DNA from: Salinibacillus aidingensis
Lineage (GTDB): Bacteria > Bacillota > Bacilli > Bacillales > Alkalibacillaceae
Length of the DNA stretch: 64,000 nt
Direction: 5' to 3'
Assembly: GCF_039522525.1 (NCBI RefSeq)
Contig: NZ_BAAADO010000009.1
Location: 1-64,000, forward strand
The notes under the pieces were generated by a model. That model did not search any database. It was given only the letters and a program-made list of their open reading frames with translations, and was not told the DNA's origin. A program made the position numbers and the translations under genes. This document shows, one piece after another, positions 24,915-33,508 of the stretch (within the stretch, counting starts at the first letter, position 1; the number at the start of each line of letters is the position of its first letter).

Positions 24915-25274
24915 ATGGATATGATTCAATGGATATTACTCATCTTATTAGCGTTTCTTTTGATTAATCGTTTTATGCCTGTGAAAGGAATTACCAATAT
25001 TGCTTCACAGCAGGCGAAGGATAAATTTAAGGATAAAAATGTTCAATTTGTTGATGTTCGTACGCCTGGCGAATATAAGGCCAATCATAAAAAGCCATTT
25101 AAAAATATTCCACTGCAGCAGCTTTCAGGTCGAGTGAGTGAACTTGATCCTGATAAAGAAGTGGTTGTGGTTTGTCAAAGCGGAATGAGAAGTATGAAAG
25201 CCGCTAAAATGCTTAAGAAAAAAGGTTTCAATAAGATTAGCAATGTTAAAGGCGGTATGGGTGCCTGGGTATAA
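24915..25274 (+). CDS. Membrane-anchored rhodanese
   Basis: Protein of 119 residues with one N-terminal transmembrane helix (about 3-19, IQWILLILLAFLLINRF) and a rhodanese domain (about 28-119) with the Cys in VVVCQSGMRSMKA. The predicted topology puts the domain in the cytoplasm next to the exporter encoded 24 bases upstream. It ends in the usual KGGMGAW. A terminator closes the cluster. Confidence 0.92.
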   Translation: MDMIQWILLILLAFLLINRFMPVKGITNIASQQAKDKFKDKNVQFVDVRTPGEYKANHKKPFKNIPLQQLSGRVSELDPDKEVVVVCQSGMRSMKAAKMLKKKGFNKISNVKGGMGAWV

Positions 25275-25295
25275 TAACCGAATGAATCACTCGCT

Positions 25296-25333
25296 AACTC
25301 CAAGTAACTTAGAGCTTGGGGTTATTTTTTTAT
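25296..25333 (+). terminator. Intrinsic terminator of the cst cluster
   Basis: AACTCCAAG pairs with CTTGGGGTT and is followed by ATTTTTTT. Confidence 0.85.
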
Positions 25334-25427
25334 GGTTTTGAGGCGGAGCAGAGGGTGGCGTGCTGGATTTCATGAGGGCTGGTGGGACGGATTCAATCTG
25401 ATTGGCTGATTTATCAATCAGATTACG

Positions 25428-25722
25428 GGTTTTATCGGTCATTTTGCACATGATTCACGTCTGGATTGAAATTTATACGTTAGGGCTTGGTTGTTGCTGG
25501 GATTTATCTGTCGCTTGGTTTTTTTTATAAGTCAGTATAAGGATTATATCGGTCTGTTTGTGATGGATATCCGTATGTGTGAGATGTTTATCGGTCAATT
25601 TACACGTTTTATCCATTTGCCACCGGGGTATCCGTCGTTTTTCTTACAACCATGTCAATTCCAGGCAGTTATCCGTCAAAATGAGATGTTTATCTGTCAA
25701 AAATGCTCATCTATCAGTTTAA
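25428..25722. repeat. Degenerate short-repeat region built on TATCNGTC
   Basis: About ten imperfect copies of a TTTATCSGTCA-like word occur in 300 bases at irregular spacing, for example TTTATCGGTCATTTT, TTTATCTGTCGC, TATATCGGTCTGTTT, TTTATCGGTCAATTT, TTATCCGTCAAAATG and TTTATCTGTCAAAAATG. No supported gene: the 111-codon frame here has no ribosome binding site and is explained by the repeats. Confidence 0.55.
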
Positions 25723-25735
25723 CTTCATTCAAACA

Positions 25736-25768
25736 AAAAGCCCAACCCCAGCAAGAGGTTGGGCTTTC
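25736..25768. terminator. Terminator of fetAB (bidirectional)
   Basis: AAAAGCCCAACC pairs with GGTTGGGCTTTC. It overlaps the region just before the fetB stop codon side. Confidence 0.8.
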
Positions 25769-25772
25769 ATTT

Positions 25773-26540
25773 TTAATTGTCCGCTTCCAGATGATCGTCC
25801 AGAAACTGCATCCGATCATTAAATAAGGTTGGATAGGATAAATATCCAAGCAGAATACTTGTGACAACCGCCGTGGTTAGCAGAAGGAATAAGATAAGCA
25901 GCTGAAACATGACGGCCTGAACGGGATCGGCCCCGGCGATAATCTGACCGCTCATCATTCCGGGCAATTGGACGAGGCCGATGGTTTTCTGGCTTTCAAT
26001 GGTTGGAATGGTACTAGCTTTTATGGATGTTACCAGCTGCCTGTGAATGGCTTGTTTAGGCGTTCCACCCAAAGATAAGATCAGCTCGGTCTGATCCTGC
26101 TGGTTAGTGATCTCAGACGTGAAACGATTTAAAAACAGGATCGCCAGCACCATGGAGTTTCCAATCACCATTCCGCTAATAGGAATGATGTATTGAGCCG
26201 TTGCCGGGGTTATATCCAGCCCCAATAAAATGCCCTGGGTTAATAGTTCAATGAAAATAAATGTGACGACAAGCTTCCAGATGATTCCTTTAATAGAAGC
26301 ACCTTTTCTCTGGGCATTGTGTGTAGCTGCTGTAATCATAAGAGCAATCATGAGCAAAATATAGATCATATGCTCAGAATCAAAAACAAATTGAAGCACA
26401 TATCCAACCGCCAGCAATTGAATGATGGATCGAATGGCGGCGATGATTGTATCTTTCTCCAGCCCCAGGTTAAAGGTTTTTGATAATAAAAGGGGAATGA
26501 CAACAAAAATGAGCGTAATCGATAAAGTTAAGTAAGTCAT
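25773..26540 (-). CDS. fetB: FetB-type ABC permease (UPF0014)
   Basis: Membrane protein of 255 residues with about seven helices, of the UPF0014/FetB family: SGMVIGNSMVLAILFLNRF, LSLGGTPKQAIHRQLV, and the QKTIGLVQLPGMMSGQIIAG signature followed by DPVQAVMFQ. FetAB in E. coli is linked to iron export and oxidative-stress resistance; other members handle metals or are uncharacterised. Start ATG overlaps the fetA stop by four bases. Confidence 0.88.
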   Translation of the reverse strand: MTYLTLSITLIFVVIPLLLSKTFNLGLEKDTIIAAIRSIIQLLAVGYVLQFVFDSEHMIYILLMIALMITAATHNAQRKGASIKGIIWKLVVTFIFIELLTQGILLGLDITPATAQYIIPISGMVIGNSMVLAILFLNRFTSEITNQQDQTELILSLGGTPKQAIHRQLVTSIKASTIPTIESQKTIGLVQLPGMMSGQIIAGADPVQAVMFQLLILFLLLTTAVVTSILLGYLSYPTLFNDRMQFLDDHLEADN

Positions 26541-27280
26541 TCAATTTCCCCCTTTACAAAGTGCTGTACAGCAGAATTACGGGGGTGATTGAGTAAATCG
26601 CTGGGGCCGGTTTCAACGACCTTGCCCTCCATCATCACCCATGTATAATGACCAACATCCAGGGCCTGCTGCAAGTTATGAGTGATCCAGATAATGGTGG
26701 TATGGTAAACTTCATTAATTCTCGCGATCAGTTTTTCAATATCTTCCTGGGATACACGGTCAAGTGATGACGTGATTTCATCAAGCAGTAAAATCTCCGG
26801 CTGATTGACAAGGGTTCGGGCGATGGAAAGCTTCTGCTGCTGTCCGCCTGATAGATCCTTTGTATTCCGATGTAAATAATCCTCGGGCAGACCGACTAAT
26901 TTGAGTAACTCCTTTGCCCGATCTTCAGACAATTGCTGTTCCTGCAGTTCTAAGGGTAAATTCAGATTATCATAAGCATTCCCTTTAATCATCGGTGCAC
27001 TTTGCAGGGCGATGCCAACCTTTTGACGCAGATGAACAGGGTTGTAGTTTTTTATATGCCGGTCCAAAATATAGATATCTCCATTATCCGGTGATTTCAG
27101 TCCGTTACATAGCGTGAATAATGTGGACTTACCAGCACCGGACGGCCCGACTAACGTAGTGATTTTTCCTTCAGGGAATGATCCGGTGATGTCTTTTAAA
27201 ATATGTAATCCATCATCAGAGTAATTCACTTGTTCAAATCGTATAGCCGTATTATCCGCGGACATGGATTCATCACTCAC
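26537..27280 (-). CDS. fetA: FetA-type ABC transporter ATPase
   Basis: ATP-binding protein of 247 residues with Walker A GPSGAGKST, Q-loop, signature LSGGQQQKLSIARTL, Walker B ILLLDEITSSLD and the H-loop in WITHN. It pairs with the UPF0014 permease. The start is GTG 27280; ATG 27265 is an alternative. The operon lies between the sulfur cluster and the NsrR/Hmp nitric-oxide module, in keeping with a role in iron or redox stress, which is inference from context. Confidence 0.9.
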   Translation of the reverse strand: MSDESMSADNTAIRFEQVNYSDDGLHILKDITGSFPEGKITTLVGPSGAGKSTLFTLCNGLKSPDNGDIYILDRHIKNYNPVHLRQKVGIALQSAPMIKGNAYDNLNLPLELQEQQLSEDRAKELLKLVGLPEDYLHRNTKDLSGGQQQKLSIARTLVNQPEILLLDEITSSLDRVSQEDIEKLIARINEVYHTTIIWITHNLQQALDVGHYTWVMMEGKVVETGPSDLLNHPRNSAVQHFVKGEIE

Positions 27281-27510
27281 TTTAGAGGTTTATTTTTCAT
27301 TATTCTTTCCTTATTTTATGGAATGCTATTCCTGTATTCAAGATGATTGCTCAGACCTGAACAAAATCCCGGGGGCTTTCGACTGATAGAGTTTTTGTTA
27401 TTTACTATGTATAGAAAAGGCAGGGGACAATATCTTTACCCTGCCTGGTATTACAGGTTCATTCGTGAAAAGGATAAAGGAAAACCACGAATGAAATGAA
27501 CTTAATGAAC

Positions 27511-27730
27511 TTACTTACTATATACGGAGGAATACGTTTTCCAGCCACCATCAAGGTTTTTCGCCTGGAAGCCGTTATTTTGTAGAATTTGCGTTGCTAC
27601 GTATCACGAAGTCCAACCTGACAGTTTACATAAAGGGTTTCATCTTTTGACAGCTCATCCAGACGATTACGTAATTCATCGAGTGGGATGTTCATGGCTC
27701 CATTAATATAACCATTCTCCAGCAACGAAA
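27511..27730 (-). pseudogene. Remnant of a C-terminal rhodanese domain, CoA-disulfide reductase type
   Basis: Read on the minus strand this encodes about 70 residues like the rhodanese tail of CoA-disulfide reductase/NADH oxidase fusions: ENGYINGAMNIPLDELRNRL, ETLYVNCQVGLR, then after a -1 shift YVATQILQNNGFQAKN and LDGGWKTYSSVYSK, then stop. One base is missing near 27604 (CGTGATACGTAG where CGTGGATACGTAG would stay in frame), giving an early stop. The entire flavoprotein part is absent. It lies close to the cst-type sulfur cluster and probably once belonged to the same metabolism. Confidence 0.75.
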
Positions 27731-27800
27731 AGAGCCTATGAAATAAATGATGTTTTGACAGGCTCATAAAAAAGTTTGCTGAAACAAGGAAACCTCTTTG

Positions 27801-28235
27801 TTAAATATTCATTAACTTACGCAGTTCACTGTCATTTACAACCAAGTCCTGAACGGTATATTGCTGCAGGACCTCCCAGAATGCCCTCATTGCCTCATGC
27901 AGGGTATGCTTAAGCTTACATGCCGGCGATATGACACAGTGATCGGCTCCTTTGTCAAAGCATTCAAGTAAGGCGAAGTCATTTTCCATATAGCGTACGA
28001 CCGTTCCAACATTGATTTCATTTGCTGGTTTGGCCAGGCGGATTCCACCGTTACGACCCCGAACCGTTTCCAGTAATTCTATCTTATTTAATTCATAGAC
28101 AATTTTTCTAAGATGATGATCGGATATATGAAAAGTCTGAGAGATTTCTTTTATACTTGATAACTCATTTTCTTCTTTGGCTGCACAGAAAATGAGGACT
28201 CGCAGGGCATAATCGGTGTACTTTTTGAGCTGCAT
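27801..28235 (-). CDS. nsrR: NO-sensing Rrf2-family repressor NsrR
   Basis: Winged-helix regulator of 144 residues (MQLKKYTDYALRVLIF start) with the Rrf2 Fe-S Cys triad in LLECFDKGADHCVISPAC (C-x7-C-x5-C), the NsrR spacing. It represses nitric-oxide detoxification genes until its cluster is nitrosylated. Divergent from hmp, 140 bases apart, its classic target. AAGGAG precedes ATG 28235. Confidence 0.92.
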   Translation of the reverse strand: MQLKKYTDYALRVLIFCAAKEENELSSIKEISQTFHISDHHLRKIVYELNKIELLETVRGRNGGIRLAKPANEINVGTVVRYMENDFALLECFDKGADHCVISPACKLKHTLHEAMRAFWEVLQQYTVQDLVVNDSELRKLMNI

Positions 28236-28262
28236 ACATGATTCTCCTTATTTAATTGCTTC

Positions 28263-28272
28263 ACAATATTGT
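28263..28272. promoter_or_regulatory. Palindrome in the nsrR-hmp intergenic region
   Basis: ACAATATTGT is a perfect ten-base palindrome (wider: TTACAATATTGTGA on the minus strand) just upstream of nsrR. AT-rich dyads are typical NsrR sites, but the match is not diagnostic. Confidence 0.3.
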
Positions 28273-28373
28273 AACACAAATCCGGCTTAACCCTATTGAG
28301 ATAGTGCTTATATTAATAATAAAATAAAAGGTTTATTCAAAATACATCTTTTTTGAAAAGGGGAGTGCTTTGA

Positions 28374-29612
28374 TTGAATACAGAAACGGCAACAGGATTA
28401 GATAAGCAAACGAAGGAAATTGTTAAATCAACGGTTCCTGTATTAGAAGAACGAGGAACAGAAATTACAAAGCGTTTTTATGAGCGAATGTTTGAAAATC
28501 ACCCTGAATTAAAAAATATTTTTAATCAGACCAATCAACGAAAAGGCGACCAATCGAAAGCATTAGCAAACATGGTATATGCAGCTGCACTACATATTGA
28601 TAATCTGGAAGAAATTTTGCCGGCTGTTCAGCCTGTTGCCCATAAGCACAAAAGTTTAAATATAAAACCTGAGCATTATCCTATTGTGGGTGAAAACCTG
28701 TTAATGGCGATTCGGGAAGTATTAGGGGAAGAAGTAGCTACGGATGAGGTGCTTGCTGCCTGGGAAAAGGCTTATGGCGAGATTGCCAATGTATTTATTT
28801 CCATTGAAGATCAAATGTATCAGGAGGATGAGAATCAGCCTGGTGGATGGACCGGCTTCCGAAACTTTAAAGTGAAGCAAAAGGTGAAAGAGAGTGATGT
28901 GATTACATCCTTCTATCTGGAGCCTGCAGATAACCATCCATTCCCACCTTTTAAACCTGGACAATATATAACAGTAAAAGCTGACATTGAGGGAGAAGCT
29001 TATACCCACCGTCGTCAGTACAGTTTATCGATTGCTCCTAATGAAGGGGTTTATCGTATCAGTGTCAAAAGGGAAGAAGCTCTTGATGAAAATCCGGATG
29101 GCGTGGTATCAAACTATTTACACGATCATGTAGAAGAAGGAGATATCATTCCGATTAGTGCTCCTTCAGGTGATTTTGTTCTTGATACAGATGATCAGCG
29201 CCCGCTTGTTCTTCTTAGTGGTGGCGTCGGTTTGACACCAATGATGAGTATGCTGGAAAGTGTAGTAGAATGGCAGCCGGAACGCGAAGTTATTTTTATA
29301 CACGCAGCAAGATCCGGTAAATTCCATGCGATGAGAGATCGTGTACGTTCCATTGATCGGGATTATAAACAGGTAACCACCTATTTTGTCTATGATAGTC
29401 CTGAAGAGGAAGATGAAGGCAAATATGATAAAAAGGGTTATGTGGATTATGAGTGGTTGAAATCTGTTGTTCCTACCAATGATGCTGCCTTTTATTTCTG
29501 CGGACCTAAAGGGTTTATGAAGGCTATTTACCAAAGTCTTACTCAGTATGAAGTGTCTGAAGAGGACATACATTTTGAAATCTTCGGCCCTCAGACTGAT
29601 ATTACAAATTAA
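28374..29612 (+). CDS. hmp: Flavohaemoglobin (nitric oxide dioxygenase)
   Basis: Protein of 412 residues. A globin domain (1-140) has the proximal His in VAHKHKSLNI; an FAD domain (about 155-260) has RRQYSLS; an NAD(P) domain (about 270-405) has LSGGVGLTPMMSML, IHAARSG and FYFCGPKGFM. It converts NO to nitrate. TTG 28374 is the start with GGGGAG upstream. Divergent from nsrR. Full length and intact. Confidence 0.96.
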   Translation: MNTETATGLDKQTKEIVKSTVPVLEERGTEITKRFYERMFENHPELKNIFNQTNQRKGDQSKALANMVYAAALHIDNLEEILPAVQPVAHKHKSLNIKPEHYPIVGENLLMAIREVLGEEVATDEVLAAWEKAYGEIANVFISIEDQMYQEDENQPGGWTGFRNFKVKQKVKESDVITSFYLEPADNHPFPPFKPGQYITVKADIEGEAYTHRRQYSLSIAPNEGVYRISVKREEALDENPDGVVSNYLHDHVEEGDIIPISAPSGDFVLDTDDQRPLVLLSGGVGLTPMMSMLESVVEWQPEREVIFIHAARSGKFHAMRDRVRSIDRDYKQVTTYFVYDSPEEEDEGKYDKKGYVDYEWLKSVVPTNDAAFYFCGPKGFMKAIYQSLTQYEVSEEDIHFEIFGPQTDITN

Positions 29613-29627
29613 TCATGTCATTATATA

Positions 29628-29668
29628 AGCGCTGGGACAAATGACTGATTTGTCTCAGCGTTTTTTTG
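29628..29668 (+). terminator. Intrinsic terminator of hmp
   Basis: AGCGCTGGGACAAAT pairs with ATTTGTCTCAGCG and ends in seven T. Confidence 0.85.
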
Positions 29669-29714
29669 GTTTACAAAAGCAGAGATTCTTTTAAAAGAAT
29701 TTCTGAATTCCTAC

Positions 29715-29743
29715 TTGACTTATCTGAATTATTGCAATAAACT
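29715..29743 (+). promoter_or_regulatory. SigA-type promoter before S-box 1
   Basis: TTGACT, 17 bases, TAAACT; it ends 20 bases before the SAM riboswitch. Confidence 0.65.
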
Positions 29744-29763
29744 GTTAGTTAAAATTAAATAAA

Positions 29764-29871
29764 TTCTTATCCAGAGAAGTGGAGGGACCTGGCCCTGTGA
29801 AGCTTCAGCAACCTCTGACATGGTCAGAAAGGTGCTAAATCCAGCGAGTTTCATCTCGGGAGATAAGAGTG
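29764..29871 (+). promoter_or_regulatory. SAM-I riboswitch (S-box) 1
   Basis: Canonical S-box: CTTATCCAGAGAAGTGGAGG, GACCTGGCCCTGTGAAGC, TTCAGCAACC, GGTGCTAAATCC and closing GAGATAAGAG. A terminator follows at 29885. It controls the FMN reductase/monooxygenase pair, expected to be on when SAM is low. Confidence 0.96.
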
Positions 29872-29884
29872 GATCGTGCACATA

Positions 29885-29922
29885 CACCCTCTTTTCTCCA
29901 TTCAGAGAAAAGGGGGTTTTCT
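29885..29922 (+). terminator. S-box 1 terminator
   Basis: CCCTCTTTTCTC pairs with GAGAAAAGGGGG (one G-U pair), then TTTTCT. Confidence 0.9.
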
Positions 29923-29991
29923 AATGGTAAGATGCATTGACTTATAACAGAATTCGAAAACTAACGACTTCAGGAAAGGGTGAAAGAGCAC

Positions 29992-30543
29992 ATGAGTAAA
30001 ATTGTTTTATTATCAGGCAGTCCTTCTAACCCTTCACGTTCAGATAGGGTTGTGAGCTACTTAGGACAGTTACTGGAACAGGAAAATTTCTCAGTTTCCT
30101 CTGTTTCGGTTCGTGATTTTTCTTCGGAAGATCTGTTTCAGGGTCGATATGACAGCGTTGATATTCAGCAGCTCACAGCACTCATTCAAAATGCAAAAGG
30201 CGTCATTGTGGGTTCGCCGGTCTATAAGGGGGCCTACTCCGGTGTTTTAAAAGCTCTGTTGGACCTGCTGCCACAGGATGTCTTTCAATCCACCCCTGTT
30301 CTGCCGGTAATGACAGGGGGCAGTGCCGGACATCTGTTAGCGCTGGAATACAGTTTAAAGCCTGTTTTGGCAACTTTAAAAGCACATAACCTAAAAGGGC
30401 TTTATTTTTTAGATCATCAGATTAATAAGTATCAGGAGCTCCCGATTGTAGATGAGGAGATCCTGTTGCGGTCGAAAAAACAATTAAACTATTTTGTTGA
30501 AATTATCAAGCGGGATACGACTATTACGGCCTATTCTTCATAG
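29992..30543 (+). CDS. NADPH-dependent FMN reductase (SsuE-like)
   Basis: Flavodoxin-like reductase of 183 residues with LLSGSPSNPSRSD (FMN phosphate loop), GVIVGSPVYKGAYSGVLKALLD, and PVMTGGSAGHLLALEY. It should supply reduced FMN to the monooxygenase encoded next. GTG 29980 is an alternative start; ATG 29992 has GGGTG nine bases upstream. Under S-box control, so it belongs to sulfur-limitation scavenging. Confidence 0.88.
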   Translation: MSKIVLLSGSPSNPSRSDRVVSYLGQLLEQENFSVSSVSVRDFSSEDLFQGRYDSVDIQQLTALIQNAKGVIVGSPVYKGAYSGVLKALLDLLPQDVFQSTPVLPVMTGGSAGHLLALEYSLKPVLATLKAHNLKGLYFLDHQINKYQELPIVDEEILLRSKKQLNYFVEIIKRDTTITAYSS

Positions 30544-30571
30544 GGGAAAACTGAAAAAACAGGAGGATTTT

Positions 30572-31945
30572 ATGATGAATAAACGTATCTATTTAAATGC
30601 GTTTGACATGAGCTGTGCTGGTCATCAGTCACCTGGACTCTGGACTCATCCTGATGATGAATCCCACCGGTATAAGGATAAGGAATACTGGATCGAACTT
30701 GCCAAGTTATTGGAAAGAGGGAGATTTGACGGTGTCTTTCTGGCCGATGTCCTCGGTCCGTATGACGTTTATCAGGGCTCACGGGATGCTGCGGTTCGAC
30801 AGGGCGCACAAACACCGGTCAATGATCCGATGCTTGTGGTTCCTTTAATGGCAGCTGTCACAGAGCATTTAGGTTTTGCGGTTACGGCATCGGTCACTCA
30901 TGAACATCCCTATCCTTTTGCCAGGAAAATGTCTACCTTAGATCATCTGACAAATGGACGTGTGGGCTGGAACATTGTGACCTCGTATTTAAGAAGTGCA
31001 GCGGTGAATATGGGAATGGAAAATCAGATTAAACACGACGAACGGTATGATATTGCAGGGGATTTTTTGCAGGTGTGTTATAAGCTTTGGGAGGCAAGCT
31101 GGGAGGATGAGGCAGTCCGTCTTGATAAAGAAGAAGGCGTGTTTGCAGATCCTGATAAAGTTCATGATATCCACCATCAGGGAAAATATTTTCAGGTGCC
31201 GGGTGCTCATTTAAGTGAACCTTCACCGCAGCGGACTCCCGTGTTATATCAGGCAGGTGCATCGAAAAAAGGAAGAGCGTTTGCTTCCAGGAATGCAGAG
31301 CTTGTTTTTATAGGAGCCCCGACCCTTAAAGCAGCCAAAAAAACAGTTGAAAGAATAAGAGGGGAGGTGAAAGAAGCAGGGCGCGCTCCTGAAGAAGTCA
31401 AAATCCTGCCGATGTTTACGCCGATTGTCGGTAAAACAGAGGATGAAGCCTGGACTAAATTCCGGGAGTACCAGGATCATATCAGTCACGAAGGTGCCCT
31501 CGCACTATTTGGTGGATGGACTGGAATTGATTTATCTGAATACGATTCGGATCAGGTGCTGGAATATATTGAAAATGATGCCATTCAATCTATGGTCGAG
31601 AGTTTTACCAAAATTGATCCCGATAAGCAATGGACCGTTGAGGAAATCAAAAACTTCATCGGCATCGGTGGAATGGGGGCATTTACGGTTGGATCACCGG
31701 AACAGGTTGCAGATACGATGGAAGAGTGGGTGAGAGAAGCGGGTGTGGATGGCTTTAATATTGCGTATGCGATCACCCCTGGGACGTTTAAGGATTTTGT
31801 GGAGTATGTGGTTCCGATTTTACAGGAAAGAGGACTCGTTCAGAAAGAATATAAAGGGGAGACCTTTCGTGATCGGATCTTTCATCAGGGCAATCAGTTG
31901 CCAGCCCATCATCCAGGGAAAAATACAACATCTGTACTTGTATAA
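30572..31945 (+). CDS. FMNH2-dependent monooxygenase, NtaA/SnaA/DszA family
   Basis: Luciferase-like enzyme of 457 residues with the NtaA/SnaA/DszA signatures: NAFDMSCAGHQSPGLWTHP, DGVFLADVLGPYDVY, LDHLTNGRVGWNIVTSYLRSA, and VLYQAGASKKGRAFA. Members desulfurise or oxidise sulfur- or nitrogen-containing organic compounds. With an SsuE-like reductase and an S-box in front, an organosulfur substrate is likely; which one cannot be read. AGGAGG sits 5 or 8 bases before ATG 30572/30575. Confidence 0.88.
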   Translation: MMNKRIYLNAFDMSCAGHQSPGLWTHPDDESHRYKDKEYWIELAKLLERGRFDGVFLADVLGPYDVYQGSRDAAVRQGAQTPVNDPMLVVPLMAAVTEHLGFAVTASVTHEHPYPFARKMSTLDHLTNGRVGWNIVTSYLRSAAVNMGMENQIKHDERYDIAGDFLQVCYKLWEASWEDEAVRLDKEEGVFADPDKVHDIHHQGKYFQVPGAHLSEPSPQRTPVLYQAGASKKGRAFASRNAELVFIGAPTLKAAKKTVERIRGEVKEAGRAPEEVKILPMFTPIVGKTEDEAWTKFREYQDHISHEGALALFGGWTGIDLSEYDSDQVLEYIENDAIQSMVESFTKIDPDKQWTVEEIKNFIGIGGMGAFTVGSPEQVADTMEEWVREAGVDGFNIAYAITPGTFKDFVEYVVPILQERGLVQKEYKGETFRDRIFHQGNQLPAHHPGKNTTSVLV

Positions 31946-31948
31946 AGG

Positions 31949-31989
31949 TGGGAGGATTCCTGTGCTTGCATGCGGGAATCCTCTTTTTA
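31949..31989 (+). terminator. Intrinsic terminator of the S-box 1 operon
   Basis: GGGAGGATTCC pairs with GGGAATCCTC region (GAGGATTCC/GGGAATCCTC), then TTTTT. Confidence 0.85.
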
Positions 31990-32127
31990 TCATGGAGAAG
32001 AGCGGATACACAGAAGCGAATTCTACATCAAATTCCACCAATATTTTATTAAATTTTCTAATAACATTGAAATGTATAAAAATTTACTATATTATATAAA
32101 AATACATATTTAAAAGGGGTGAATAAG

Positions 32128-33093
32128 TTGAAGATTTTAGAGAGGATTAGTCAATTTGCGGGGAATACGTTTGCGATTTGGGTCATTCTTTTCGGTATAA
32201 TAAGTTTCTTTTTTCCAGAAGGGTTTACGTGGATTGCCCCGCACATTGCTTTATTACTGGGAATCATTATGTTTGGTATGGGCCTGACGCTGAAATTGGA
32301 GGATTTTAAAGGTGTCCTGAAGGCTCCAAAAAGTGTATTATTTGCGGTTCTGGGTCAATATACAATTATGCCACTGCTTGCATTCGGACTTGCATCAGCG
32401 TTTCAGGTTCCGGCTGAGGTAGCAGCAGGAATTATTTTAGTAGGCTGTTGTCCGGGTGGAACAGCTTCGAACGTCATGACCTTTCTGGCAAAGGGAAATA
32501 CAGCTCTGTCCGTTTCGGTAACCGCCGTTTCTACGTTGCTGGCACCAATCCTTACTCCGGCACTGACATTGCTATTTGCCAGTCAATGGCTGCCTGTGTC
32601 GTTTATGGACATGTTCATTTCCATTGTTCAAATCGTCCTCGTACCCATTGTTTTAGGAATTATTGTACGCCTTCTATTTTCCAGACAAGTGGAAAAAAGC
32701 ATTGCCGTGCTCCCGCTCGTTTCAGTTATTGGTATTGTTGCCGTGGCATCTGCTGTCGTCGCAGTCAATACAGAAGCCATTGTAACTACAGGGCTGTTAA
32801 TCTTCAGCATCGTCGTCCTGCACAATGTTCTTGGGCTTATGATTGGTTACTTGCTGGGTAAATTGCTAAAACTTGACTTCAGTGATCAAAAAGCCGTTTC
32901 CATTGAAGTTGGCATGCAAAACTCAGGACTTGGTGCTACACTCGCGCAGTTACATTTTGCTCCTATTGCAGCGGTCCCAAGTGCTCTGTTCAGCGTGTGG
33001 CATAACATTTCCGGACCAATCCTGGCCACATGGTGGGGGAAGAAGAGTGAGGAGGAATCTTTGTCTGAACGTAAGACTGAAGTACCAGGCTAA
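32128..33093 (+). CDS. Bile acid:sodium symporter (BASS) family transporter
   Basis: Membrane protein of 321 residues with about ten helices (B. subtilis YocS type). BASS motifs are FGMGLTLKLEDF, VGCCPGGTASNVMTFLAKG and the crossover helix VEVGMQNSGLGATLA region (here SIEVGMQNSGLGATLAQLHF). It imports an organic anion with Na+; the substrate is unknown. TTG 32128 with AAAGGGGTGA upstream; GTG 32119 is possible. The sequence just upstream is AT-rich and without S-box features. Confidence 0.9.
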   Translation: MKILERISQFAGNTFAIWVILFGIISFFFPEGFTWIAPHIALLLGIIMFGMGLTLKLEDFKGVLKAPKSVLFAVLGQYTIMPLLAFGLASAFQVPAEVAAGIILVGCCPGGTASNVMTFLAKGNTALSVSVTAVSTLLAPILTPALTLLFASQWLPVSFMDMFISIVQIVLVPIVLGIIVRLLFSRQVEKSIAVLPLVSVIGIVAVASAVVAVNTEAIVTTGLLIFSIVVLHNVLGLMIGYLLGKLLKLDFSDQKAVSIEVGMQNSGLGATLAQLHFAPIAAVPSALFSVWHNISGPILATWWGKKSEEESLSERKTEVPG

Positions 33094-33111
33094 ATAAATT
33101 GTATTTTAAAT

Positions 33112-33151
33112 CAATGAGGATCGTCCTGATGGATAGGCGATCCTCATTTTT
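33112..33151 (+). terminator. Intrinsic terminator of the BASS gene
   Basis: ATGAGGATCG pairs with CGATCCTCAT, then TTTTT. Confidence 0.9.
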
Positions 33152-33220
33152 TGTAGTGAAGGGAATTACAGACCTTTTTCTGGTCCCATCAGGAAGGATG
33201 ACTCTTTAGAGTGGAATGGT

Positions 33221-33376
33221 TTACCACCATCCACCTCCAAAGCCTCCATACCCATAACCACCGCCGTTACCATAGCTTCCGTATCCACCGCCATAGCCAC
33301 TGGCACCGACGATGATCAGGAGAATAAAGAGAACAACAATTAACGCAAAGCCAGTTCCATAGCCTCCTTGACTCAC
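33221..33376 (-). CDS. YjcZ-family sporulation-associated peptide
   Basis: Small protein of 51 residues: MSQGGYGTG, a hydrophobic stretch FALIVVLFILLIIVGAS (one membrane helix), then a Gly/Tyr-rich tail ending GGFGGGWW. The first half is typical of YjcZ-type proteins of spore formers; the Gly/Tyr tail is longer than usual. GTG 33376 has AAAGGAGGTG upstream. Possibly a spore-coat or forespore membrane peptide. Confidence 0.85.
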   Translation of the reverse strand: MSQGGYGTGFALIVVLFILLIIVGASGYGGGYGSYGNGGGYGYGGFGGGWW

Positions 33377-33508
33377 TCAAAAACACCTCCTTTGCACCAG
33401 TTACGATATCCTATGTTCACATGATGTTTGTTGTATAGATACCTGGACTAAGAAGGAGTCTTATTCCGCATTTGTCACAGGTTTATAAGTAAAAAACTTA
33501 CAATAATT

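Noticed and set aside
25428..25722. CRISPR array
   Set aside because: The repeated words are short, degenerate and unevenly spaced, and no cas gene is present.
25491..25826. 111-codon plus-strand frame downstream of the sulfur cluster
   Set aside because: It has no ribosome binding site, its sequence is made of the TATCNGTC repeats, and its end overlaps fetB on the other strand.
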